Assembly (NCBI GenBank): GCA_964577715.1
Contig: CAZOAA010000030.1
Span: forward strand, 1-17,463
DNA from: SUP05 sp964577715
Lineage (GTDB): Bacteria; Pseudomonadota; Gammaproteobacteria; PS1; Pseudothioglobaceae
Length of the DNA stretch: 17,463 bases
Direction: 5' to 3'
Position 1 is the first letter of the stretch; every line of letters begins with the position of its first letter. Below are positions 1 to 6,230 of this stretch, piece after piece. The position numbers and the translations under genes were made by a program. A model generated the notes under the pieces. It was not told the origin of the DNA, ran no database searches, and saw only the letters and a list, made by a program, of their open reading frames with translations.

Positions 1-936
1 GCAACACGCGCAAAAGCAGGCGATTTTATGAGCTTATGTAAAAGTCCTGAGCTTGCTTGTGAAGTAACCATGCAGCCACTTGATAGGTTTGATCTTGATG
101 CGGCAATTTTGTTTTCTGATATTCTTACCATTCCAGACGCAATGGGACTGGGCTTGTATTTTAGTGAAGGCGAAGGGCCAAAATTTGAGCGTCCTATTAA
201 AACTTTGGCGGATATTGAAGCAATTCCATCAGAAGTTAATAGTGAGCTAACTTATGTATTTGACGCAGTTTCTACCATTAAGTCTGCACTAAAAACACGC
301 GCCCCACTGATTGGTTTTAGTGGCAGCCCATGGACTTTGGCAACTTATATGATCGAAGGCGGTAGCAGTAAGACTTTTGCTAAAACTAAGAAGATGCTGT
401 TTAATGATCCAAAAATGCTGCATTTATTATTAGATAAATTAGCCAACAGCGTGATTGCTTATTTAGACCATCAGGTACTAAGTGGTGCAGACAGTTTGAT
501 GGTTTTTGACACTTGGGGCGGCGTACTTTCTAAAGAAAATTATTTGAATTTTTCACTGAGCTACATGCAAAAGATTGTGAAAGGTATAAAAGCAAATCAC
601 CCAGAAATACCGGTGACATTGTTTAGTAAAAATGGCGGTAAGCACTTAAGCGAAATTGCAAATACTGGCTGTGATGGCGTAGGCATTGATTGGACGGTAG
701 AGTTGGGTGAAGTGGAAGCACAAATTGGCAGCAAAGTTGCCATTCAAGGAAATCTTGATCCTGCAGTTATGTACGCCACACCTGAGGTTGTAAGAGCAGA
801 AGTGAAAAAAGTGCTCAGTCAGTTTAAAGGCGATACTGGTCATATCTTTAATTTGGGTCACGGCATTACGCCTGATGTTGATCCAGAAAACATGACAGTA
901 TTAGTAGATGCAGTGCATGAATTTAGTGACAAATAA
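1..936 (+). CDS. hemE: Uroporphyrinogen decarboxylase, 5'-truncated by window edge
   Basis: HemE removes the four acetate carboxyls of uroporphyrinogen III to give coproporphyrinogen III, a cytosolic step of haem synthesis that needs no cofactor. The reading frame is open from base 1. The first visible residues, ATRAKAGDFMSLCK, match E. coli HemE from about residue 38, so the ATG at 28 is internal and about 37 N-terminal residues, including the conserved RQAGRYLPE substrate-binding segment, lie outside. The 311 visible residues fit the usual length of about 354. Visible family motifs are FSDILTIPDAMG with the invariant Asp that contacts the pyrrole nitrogens (visible residue 40), the YMIEGGSS segment, and LGHGITP with the conserved His near the C-terminus. 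It leads the plus-strand run, and trpA follows after 5 nt. The family call is very secure. Confidence 0.97.
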   Translation, partial: ATRAKAGDFMSLCKSPELACEVTMQPLDRFDLDAAILFSDILTIPDAMGLGLYFSEGEGPKFERPIKTLADIEAIPSEVNSELTYVFDAVSTIKSALKTRAPLIGFSGSPWTLATYMIEGGSSKTFAKTKKMLFNDPKMLHLLLDKLANSVIAYLDHQVLSGADSLMVFDTWGGVLSKENYLNFSLSYMQKIVKGIKANHPEIPVTLFSKNGGKHLSEIANTGCDGVGIDWTVELGEVEAQIGSKVAIQGNLDPAVMYATPEVVRAEVKKVLSQFKGDTGHIFNLGHGITPDVDPENMTVLVDAVHEFSDK

Positions 937-941
937 TTAAC

Positions 942-1739
942 ATGTCTCGATTATCAACAGTTTTTTCAAACTTACCTGAATCGCATAAAGCGTTTATTCC
1001 ATTTATCACCGCTGGCGATAGTGGGCTAGATAACACCTTTGAGCTAATGCAAACTTTGGTAAAAAATGGCGCTGATGTGATTGAGCTGGGTGTACCATTT
1101 TCAGACCCTATGGCTGATGGACCAATGATTGCAAAATCGCATGAGCGCGCTGTTGCTGATGGTGTTAGTCTTCATGATGTGCTGGATCTGGTAAAAAAAT
1201 TCAGAAAAACTAACGATACAACAGCTGTTGTATTAATGGGGTATTTAAATCCAATTGAAGTCTTTGGTTATCAAGAGTTTGCGCTTGAGGCGAGCGCAAG
1301 TGGTGTTGATGGTGTATTAGTGGTTGATATGCCGCCAGAAGAGGCGCACGATTTAAAGCAAAAACTAGATGCAAATAATATTGATTTTATTTTTCTAGTA
1401 GCGCCAACCACAACAGATAATCGCATTGAATTTTTATCAACCGTTGCTTCTGGATTTGTATATTTTGTATCCCTTAAAGGGGTGACAGGTGCGGGACATT
1501 TAGATATTAATTCAGTCAATCACAATCTATCACGCATTAGAAAACACATTAATTTACCAGTCGGTGTTGGCTTTGGTATTAAAGATGCCACTACTGCAAA
1601 ATTAGTTTCTGAGAATGCCGATGCAGTCATTGTGGGTTCGTCTTTAGTGTCATTTATTGAACAATATGCCCTTGATAGGGATAAAATGTTAGCAAGTGTC
1701 GGCGAATTATCAGCTGAGATATCGGGAGCCATAAAATAA
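942..1739 (+). CDS. trpA: Tryptophan synthase alpha subunit
   Basis: TrpA cleaves indole-3-glycerol phosphate into indole and glyceraldehyde-3-phosphate, passing indole to TrpB through a tunnel in the alpha2-beta2 complex. The 265-aa TIM barrel is full length. The catalytic Glu is E48 in IELGVPFSDP and the catalytic Asp is D59 in PMADGP, equivalent to Glu49 and Asp60 of the E. coli enzyme. The phosphate-binding loops VGFGIKD and VIVGSS are near the C-terminus. The ATG at 942 gives the normal N-terminus (FIPFITAGD around residue 20), though no good Shine-Dalgarno is seen, so translation may be coupled to hemE. The usual partner trpB is not upstream: hemE is. accD follows after 10 nt, matching the trpBA-accD order of many gammaproteobacteria with trpB removed. 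Confidence 0.97.
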   Translation: MSRLSTVFSNLPESHKAFIPFITAGDSGLDNTFELMQTLVKNGADVIELGVPFSDPMADGPMIAKSHERAVADGVSLHDVLDLVKKFRKTNDTTAVVLMGYLNPIEVFGYQEFALEASASGVDGVLVVDMPPEEAHDLKQKLDANNIDFIFLVAPTTTDNRIEFLSTVASGFVYFVSLKGVTGAGHLDINSVNHNLSRIRKHINLPVGVGFGIKDATTAKLVSENADAVIVGSSLVSFIEQYALDRDKMLASVGELSAEISGAIK

Positions 1740-1749
1740 AGGATTTGTT

Positions 1750-2595
1750 ATGAGTTGGATTGAAAAAATACTACCCTCAATTACCAGTGGTGCTAAAAAG
1801 AATATTCCAGAAGGCTTGTGGAGTAAGTGCCCTAAGTGCTCATCTACACTATATGAAGAAGAATTAAAGAAGCTTGTGTATGTATGTCCAAATTGTGATC
1901 ATCATATGAGAATCTCAGCTAGAGTTAGGCTTGAGAGTTTTTTAGATGCTGATGGACAGGAAGAAATCGCCCCTAATATTGTAGCGGTTGATCCATTGAA
2001 GTTTAAAGATCAAAAAAAATATAAAGACCGTTATTCTCAAGCACAAAAAAATACCAATGAAAAAGATGCTTTGATTGTAATGAAAGGCTCGCTTAACGGC
2101 ATGAAAGTTGTTGTTGCCGCATTTGATTTTAAGTTTATGGGCGGCTCAATGGGTTCTGTTGTGGGCGAAAAATTTGTTCGTGCAGCACAACAGAGTATGG
2201 CGAGCAATGTGCCGTTGATTTGTTTTTCGGCATCAGGTGGTGCGCGTATGCAAGAAGGTTTGTTTTCTCTTATGCAAATGTCTAAAACATCACTGGCTTT
2301 AAAACTATTGTCCGATAAAAAAGTGCCTTTTATTTCAGTTTTAACCGACCCAACCATGGGCGGTGTTTCTGCTAGTTTTGCCATGTTGGGAGATATTCAT
2401 ATCGCTGAACCAAATGCGTTGATTGGGTTTGCGGGTCCACGAGTGGTCGAGCAAACAGTTCGTGAGAAGCTACCAGAAGGTTTTCAGCGTAGTGAATTTC
2501 TACTTGAAAAAGGCGCAATAGATATGATTGTACATCGATCAGAATTACGCAATAAAATACATCAATTGCTCAGTGCTTTGATGCACAATGGCTAG
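1750..2595 (+). CDS. accD: Acetyl-CoA carboxylase carboxyltransferase subunit beta
   Basis: AccD pairs with AccA to form the carboxyltransferase that moves CO2 from carboxybiotin to acetyl-CoA, making malonyl-CoA for fatty-acid synthesis. The 281-aa protein starts with a four-cysteine zinc ribbon (Cys27, Cys30, Cys46 and Cys49, the same numbering as E. coli AccD). The crotonase-fold core follows, with FSASGGARMQEG and PTMGGVSASFAMLGD providing the oxyanion-hole glycines, then the conserved PEGFQRSEFLLEKGAID. It is slightly shorter than the E. coli protein (304 aa) because the C-terminal tail is short. AAAGGA 8-12 nt before the ATG serves as ribosome-binding site. Its 3' end overlaps slpA by 8 nt in another frame, so the two are probably translationally coupled. 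Confidence 0.97.
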   Translation: MSWIEKILPSITSGAKKNIPEGLWSKCPKCSSTLYEEELKKLVYVCPNCDHHMRISARVRLESFLDADGQEEIAPNIVAVDPLKFKDQKKYKDRYSQAQKNTNEKDALIVMKGSLNGMKVVVAAFDFKFMGGSMGSVVGEKFVRAAQQSMASNVPLICFSASGGARMQEGLFSLMQMSKTSLALKLLSDKKVPFISVLTDPTMGGVSASFAMLGDIHIAEPNALIGFAGPRVVEQTVREKLPEGFQRSEFLLEKGAIDMIVHRSELRNKIHQLLSALMHNG

Positions 2596-2998
2596 ATATA
2601 GAATTTTTTATAAGCTTAATCACGCTAATGGTGCGTTGGTTGATGAATCGCTTGACATTCCTTTTGAATTTGAAATTGGCGATGGTCAGTTAGATCCTTG
2701 CTTAGAATCTTGCGTTGAAGAAGCTAAGGTTGGAAAATTACAAACTTTTTTGTTAAGTTATGATGAGGCGTTTGGTCCAATTCACGATGCAGCTATTCAA
2801 GTAATGAATAGGGCAGAGTTTCCAAAAGATATGACTATTGAGCTAGACAGCGCAGTTGAGTTTGAAACACCAACAGGTGATCCATATGTTGGCTGTATTG
2901 ACAAAATTGATGGCGATGCTATTACTGTAAATTTCAACCACCCATTGGCAGGCGCTAATGTTTCATTTCAAGTTGAGATACTTGAAAAAATCAAGTGA
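2588..2998 (+). CDS. slpA: SlpA-type FKBP peptidyl-prolyl cis-trans isomerase
   Basis: This 136-aa protein is a small cytosolic FKBP of the SlpA/FkpB type, with prolyl isomerase and chaperone activity. The FKBP half-domain is at residues 1-66 (matching the family's substrate-loaded beta strands and the D-x-x-F region), an inserted IF chaperone flap runs from about 67 to 112, and the FKBP fold closes with the family hallmark NFNHPLAG at 115-122. E. coli SlpA is 149 aa, so the length is normal. The ATG lies inside the last codons of accD (8 nt overlap), and its TGA overlaps the GTG of ispH. An slpA-ispH pair also occurs in E. coli, which supports the name. Its client proteins cannot be read from the sequence. 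Confidence 0.9.
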   Translation: MARYRIFYKLNHANGALVDESLDIPFEFEIGDGQLDPCLESCVEEAKVGKLQTFLLSYDEAFGPIHDAAIQVMNRAEFPKDMTIELDSAVEFETPTGDPYVGCIDKIDGDAITVNFNHPLAGANVSFQVEILEKIK

Positions 2999-3918
2999 AA
3001 GTTTTACTGGCCAATCCACGCGGATTTTGTGCAGGAGTTGATCGTGCAATTGAAATGGTAGAGCGCGCATTAGAGATTCACGGCTCCCCTATTTATGTGC
3101 GTCATGAGGTTGTGCATAATAAGTTTGTTGTTAATGATTTAAAATCTAAAGGTGCTATTTTTGTTGAAGAAATTGATGAAGTGCCTCATGGAAAAGTAGT
3201 TATTTTTAGTGCCCATGGCGTTTCTCAAGCGGTACGCAAACAGGCCAAAGATATTGATGCTATTATTTATGATGCTACGTGCCCTCTAGTGACTAAAGTG
3301 CATAAAGAAGTGTCTAGAAAACAAAAACAGAATCATAAAGTGATTCTTATCGGTCACGAGGGCCACCCTGAGGTAGAAGGCACGTTGGGACAATCAAGTA
3401 ATCAACAAACAGTTGAATTAGTGGAAACAATGAGCGATGTTGATGCTTTGGATATTTCACAGAATGATATTTCATACACAACACAAACCACCTTATCGGT
3501 TGATGATACGCAGCAAATTGTTAATGCTTTAAAGGTAAAATTTCCTAGAATTCAAGCACCTAAGAAAGACGATATTTGTTATGCCACACAAAATCGCCAA
3601 GACGCGGTAAAAGCTTTAGTTGAATCCTGTGATGTATTATTGGTGCTAGGTTCTAGTAATTCATCTAATTCAAATAGATTGACAGAAATAGCTAAAAAGA
3701 TGGGCAAACCTGCCCATCTGATTGATGGCGTTGATGAGGTTGATTCAAGCTGGATTGATGATGTTGGAATTGTAGGCGTAACGGCTGGAGCCTCAGCACC
3801 GGAAGTATTAGTGCAAGAAGTGATTAATTATTTATACGACAAAGGTGCTACTGAAGTCGTTGAAGTAAGTGGTGTAAAAGAGGATGTACATTTTCCCGTT
3901 CCCAAAAAATTAAGATAA
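2995..3918 (+). CDS. ispH: 4-hydroxy-3-methylbut-2-enyl diphosphate reductase (GTG start)
   Basis: IspH (LytB) is the last enzyme of the MEP pathway, reducing HMBPP to isopentenyl and dimethylallyl diphosphates with a 4Fe-4S cluster. The 307-aa protein has the three cluster cysteines at Cys12 (PRGFCAG), Cys96 (DATCPLV) and Cys195 (DDICYATQNRQ), plus the proton-relay Glu126 in GHEGHPEVEG and the substrate-binding GSSNSSNSNRL segment. The start codon is GTG, not ATG: it shares bases with the slpA stop in the overlap GTGA (2995-2998). Starting here puts Cys12 exactly where the family has it, so the start is well supported and translation is probably coupled to slpA. No strong Shine-Dalgarno of its own is present. 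Confidence 0.97.
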   Translation: MKVLLANPRGFCAGVDRAIEMVERALEIHGSPIYVRHEVVHNKFVVNDLKSKGAIFVEEIDEVPHGKVVIFSAHGVSQAVRKQAKDIDAIIYDATCPLVTKVHKEVSRKQKQNHKVILIGHEGHPEVEGTLGQSSNQQTVELVETMSDVDALDISQNDISYTTQTTLSVDDTQQIVNALKVKFPRIQAPKKDDICYATQNRQDAVKALVESCDVLLVLGSSNSSNSNRLTEIAKKMGKPAHLIDGVDEVDSSWIDDVGIVGVTAGASAPEVLVQEVINYLYDKGATEVVEVSGVKEDVHFPVPKKLR

Positions 3919-3948
3919 TTAGAAGTTTATAATTAGGAGAAATTTAAT

Positions 3949-4890
3949 ATGTCAAAAACAGCATTAATTTGTGGATCATATGCTTTTGATTCAATCATGG
4001 TTTTTCATGATCAGTTCAAAAACCATATTTTGCCTGATAAGGTTCATATGCTTAATGTTTCGTTCTTAGTGCCAACCATGCGTAAAGAATTTGGCGGTTG
4101 TGCAGGAAATATTGCCTATAGTTTGCACTTATTAGGTGCAAACGCAATACCGATGGCAACTGTTGGTGAGGACTTTGCACCGTATATGGGTTGGATGGAG
4201 TCCCATCACATGAATACCACCCATATAAAAGTAGTTGAAGGTAGTTATACTGGTCAGGCGTTCATCACCACAGATATGGATGATAATCAGATTACTGCTT
4301 TTCATCCAGGCGCCATGGGAGAATCGCATCAGAATAAAGTTTCTGATGTGAGTAGTGCTGATATTGGCATTGTTTCCCCTGATGGGCGTGACGGTATGAT
4401 TGAGCATGCACAGCAGTTTACACAAGCCGGTATTCCTTTTATTTTTGATCCAGGTCAGGGGATGCCGATGTTTTCAGGGGAAGAGTTAGTTGTTTTTGTA
4501 GAGCAGGCAACTTATGTGGCCGTGAATGATTATGAGTCGCAAATGTTACAAGATAAAACCGGGCTAAGTTTAGAAAGTATTGCTTCCAAAGTTGATGCAC
4601 TGATCATCACCAAAGGCGGTGAAGGCAGTGAAGTTCATGCTAATGGCGAAGTGCTTAATATTGCACCTGCAAAAGCAGACTCTACTCAAGATCCAACCGG
4701 TTGTGGCGATGCTTATCGTGCAGGGCTACTATATGGATTAATGAATGATATGGATTGGAAAACAACTGCCCAATTAGCAGGACTACTAGGTGCGATTAAA
4801 ATTGCGCATTTAGGCACTCAGAATCATCAGTTTGACTTACCTCAAATTGAACGGTTGTATCAACAAAACTATGGCGAGTCTTTGTTTTAG
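3949..4890 (+). CDS. PfkB-family carbohydrate/nucleoside kinase, adenosine kinase-like
   Basis: A 313-aa ribokinase-fold (PfkB) kinase, probably cytosolic. PfkB motif 1 is seen as FGGCAGNIAYSLHLLG at 48-63. Motif 2 is DPTGCGDAYRAGLLYG at 248-263, containing the anion-hole TGCGD and catalytic Asp254. The ATP-site segment IITKGGEGS is at 219-227. Proteobacterial proteins of this style are commonly annotated as adenosine kinase, and the substrate-lid region fits that, but PfkB members also use ribose, fructose or other sugars and the substrate cannot be fixed by reading. A strong AGGAG lies 10 nt before the ATG, the best ribosome-binding site in this run. It follows ispH by 30 nt and is probably its last co-transcribed gene. 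No terminator hairpin is visible after it. Confidence 0.85.
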   Translation: MSKTALICGSYAFDSIMVFHDQFKNHILPDKVHMLNVSFLVPTMRKEFGGCAGNIAYSLHLLGANAIPMATVGEDFAPYMGWMESHHMNTTHIKVVEGSYTGQAFITTDMDDNQITAFHPGAMGESHQNKVSDVSSADIGIVSPDGRDGMIEHAQQFTQAGIPFIFDPGQGMPMFSGEELVVFVEQATYVAVNDYESQMLQDKTGLSLESIASKVDALIITKGGEGSEVHANGEVLNIAPAKADSTQDPTGCGDAYRAGLLYGLMNDMDWKTTAQLAGLLGAIKIAHLGTQNHQFDLPQIERLYQQNYGESLF

Positions 4891-4931
4891 CTTGTCTTAA
4901 AAAATGAAACAATACTGCATAATAAAAGCAC

Positions 4932-4937
4932 TATAAT
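4932..4937 (+). promoter_or_regulatory. Perfect -10 box (TATAAT) upstream of first winged-helix gene
   Basis: TATAAT stands 22 nt before the ATG at 4959, in the 68-nt gap after the kinase gene. No convincing -35 hexamer sits 16-18 nt upstream. Initiation about 7 nt downstream would put the AGGGAG Shine-Dalgarno almost at the mRNA 5' end. The box may therefore be chance, or need an activator. Confidence 0.4.
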
Positions 4938-4958
4938 TTACTTAGGGAGCGTAAATAT

Positions 4959-5246
4959 ATGGAACCATTAGAACGACTGTTTAAATTAAGAGAGGCATTA
5001 TTTGAATATGAGCTAGAGCTAGGAATTAGTGATTATTCTGAAATTGAACGTTCTGTCTTAGAATTTATTGTTGAGCAAAAACAAACCACTATTTCTAAAA
5101 TTTTAAAACATTCCTATTTTGCTAAATACTCGTTATCAACGCTCAATCGAGTTGTTGCCAAGTTGCTTTCTAATGGCATTATTAAACAGCAACAATCTGA
5201 GCAGGACAAACGAGTAATGTATTTATCTTTTTGTCTTGAAAATTAA
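4959..5246 (+). CDS. Small MarR-like winged-helix DNA-binding protein (paralogue 1)
   Basis: A 95-aa protein not identifiable to a named family by eye. An N-terminal helix (residues about 1-22) is followed by a compact winged helix: SEIERSVLEFI at 27-37, an ISKIL helix at 45-49, a likely recognition helix YSLSTLNRVVAKLL at 57-70, and a wing ending in DKRVMYLSF (83-91). The DKR-in-wing pattern and the S-L-S-T-x-x-R helix resemble MarR-type regulators, but the long dimerisation helices of full MarR proteins (about 140 aa) are missing. AGGGAG precedes the ATG with good spacing. It is about half identical to the next gene (about 45 of 92 aligned positions by hand). Role is inferred as transcriptional regulation; the targets are unknown. 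Confidence 0.75.
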   Translation: MEPLERLFKLREALFEYELELGISDYSEIERSVLEFIVEQKQTTISKILKHSYFAKYSLSTLNRVVAKLLSNGIIKQQQSEQDKRVMYLSFCLEN

Positions 5247-5268
5247 AATCATAAATAATACAAAAACT

Positions 5269-5298
5269 ACCTTACTAGACTACATGTAGGTTTTTTTT
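5269..5298 (+). terminator. Probable intrinsic terminator after paralogue 1
   Basis: ACCTTAC (5269-5275) can pair with GTAGGT (5286-5291) with one bulged T, a 10-nt loop between them and eight T residues from 5291 to 5298. The stem is short (6 bp), so it may be weak. It separates transcription of the two winged-helix genes. Confidence 0.5.
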
Positions 5299-5305
5299 GT
5301 ATAAT
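5276..5305 (+). promoter_or_regulatory. Probable sigma70 promoter of paralogue 2 with a palindrome in its spacer
   Basis: A -35-like TAGACT (5276-5281, 4 of 6 consensus bases) and a perfect -10 TATAAT (5300-5305) are 18 nt apart. The start point would be near 5312, leaving a leader of about 28 nt with AAGGA before the ATG at 5340. A perfect 10-bp palindrome, CTACATGTAG (5280-5289), touches the -35 box and is well placed for a repressor. It also overlaps the terminator hairpin of the preceding gene. Confidence 0.5.
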
Positions 5306-5339
5306 GAAGAGGTTGCTAAATTAAAAAAAAGGACGAAAT

Positions 5340-5621
5340 ATGAAAGCTTTAGAGAAATTATTCGAACTTAGAAAATCATTAGATAATTATGAGCGTGAAC
5401 TGGGCTTTGATAAGCTATCAGAGGTAGAAAAAGCAGTATTGGAGTTTGTTATACATACTAAAGACGCCAATATTACAGCCATTAGAAAAAACCAGTATTT
5501 TTTAAAGTATTCACTATCAACTATTAAAAGAGCGGTAGGCACCTTGCTTTCTGAAAAAATCATTAGTGCTAATCAATCAAGTGTTGACAGACGTTCAATG
5601 ATACTGACGTACAATAAGTAG
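5340..5621 (+). CDS. Small MarR-like winged-helix DNA-binding protein (paralogue 2)
   Basis: A 93-aa protein with the same plan as its upstream neighbour: an N-terminal helix with LEKLFELRKSL, SEVEKAVLEFV at 27-37, a likely recognition helix YSLSTIKRAVGTLL at 57-70, and a wing with DRR at 83-85. The two differ mainly before the recognition helix and at its exposed positions (NR versus KR, VVAK versus AVGT), so they may read different or overlapping sites. AAGGA lies before the ATG. The gene has its own likely promoter containing a palindrome, suggesting auto- or cross-regulation. The two copies are clearly diverged at DNA level, so this is an old duplication. The function is not known, and membership of a named regulator family is unproven. 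Confidence 0.75.
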   Translation: MKALEKLFELRKSLDNYERELGFDKLSEVEKAVLEFVIHTKDANITAIRKNQYFLKYSLSTIKRAVGTLLSEKIISANQSSVDRRSMILTYNK

Positions 5622-5681
5622 CGACTTGTTTATTGCGCAGTCATATTTTAAAGCTTAATTCAATCTGGCGCTGGCTGAGAG

Positions 5682-6230
5682 ATGATGCAGTTTATTCAGC
5701 ATAATTTATTTGCATTTTCAGCTGTTTTTATTGCTAGAATGCTTATCGTCCCATTTGACTATACAGATTTATCTATCGGTAATTATTTATGGTTGCCTAT
5801 TGGTGCAACTATATTGTCATATTTGTTGTTTGGGTTTAAAACATTTTTTGGTGTTTTTCTTGGGTTCGCACTGGCGACAATTATTTTAAAAGGTTCATTT
5901 GATGCAGTTTCAATTTACAGTTGGATGGGGAGACTGGTTACAAGTCTATCGCCTATTTTGGCCATTATAGCCATGCGGTCTTTTCATTTATCGGACTTCT
6001 TTGACTCTGGCAAGGTTAACTTTGCACATGTTATTTTTTTAGTGATTCTGTCTTCATTGATTAGCACGCTTGCCAAGTTCTTTATCTACCCAATCAATGA
6101 GGCAGCTATTAGTAATCCTGTTACCTTTATTCAATCTTATTTGCTAGGAGATATTATTGGCGGCGTTGTATTTATATATGTATTTATTAAAGTTTTTGCG
6201 CCACTATTGGCAAAAGATAAGTTAATTTAG
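5682..6230 (+). CDS. Six-helix membrane protein resembling a lone MASE1 sensor domain
   Basis: A 182-aa hydrophobic protein with about six membrane segments near residues 8-24, 35-50, 53-69, 83-98, 115-136 and 155-175. LWLPIGATILSYLLFG (36-51), followed by a second helix rich in glycine and phenylalanine, recalls the W-P-P-x-G-x-A element of MASE1 membrane sensor domains. LLGDIIGGVVFIYVF (154-168) recalls their G-D-x-x-G motif. MASE1 domains usually have about eight helices and sit before GGDEF, EAL or histidine-kinase domains; none is present here, and the protein ends in a short KDKLI tail. Tandem ATGs occur at 5682 and 5685 with only a poor GAGAG ahead. Its stop lies inside the end of convergent mfd (9 nt overlap). 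The gene is real; the family is a tentative match. Confidence 0.7.
   Translation: MMQFIQHNLFAFSAVFIARMLIVPFDYTDLSIGNYLWLPIGATILSYLLFGFKTFFGVFLGFALATIILKGSFDAVSIYSWMGRLVTSLSPILAIIAMRSFHLSDFFDSGKVNFAHVIFLVILSSLISTLAKFFIYPINEAAISNPVTFIQSYLLGDIIGGVVFIYVFIKVFAPLLAKDKLI

Noticed and set aside
2037..2384. 115-aa open frame on the minus strand inside accD
   Set aside because: It lies wholly within the strongly conserved accD core, has no recognisable domain or ribosome-binding site, and is best explained as a codon shadow.
4132..4425. Minus-strand 97-aa frame within the PfkB kinase gene
   Set aside because: It is opposite conserved kinase sequence, has no start signal, and has an unusual Cys/His/Ile-rich composition with no pattern of a metal-binding domain.
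5660..5690. Possible TPP (THI-box) riboswitch, because of GGCTGAGAGATG before the membrane gene
   Set aside because: Only the CTGAGA element is present. The second conserved half (CTGATCTGGATAATGCCAGCG type) and the closing stem are absent, and the start codon lies inside the motif.
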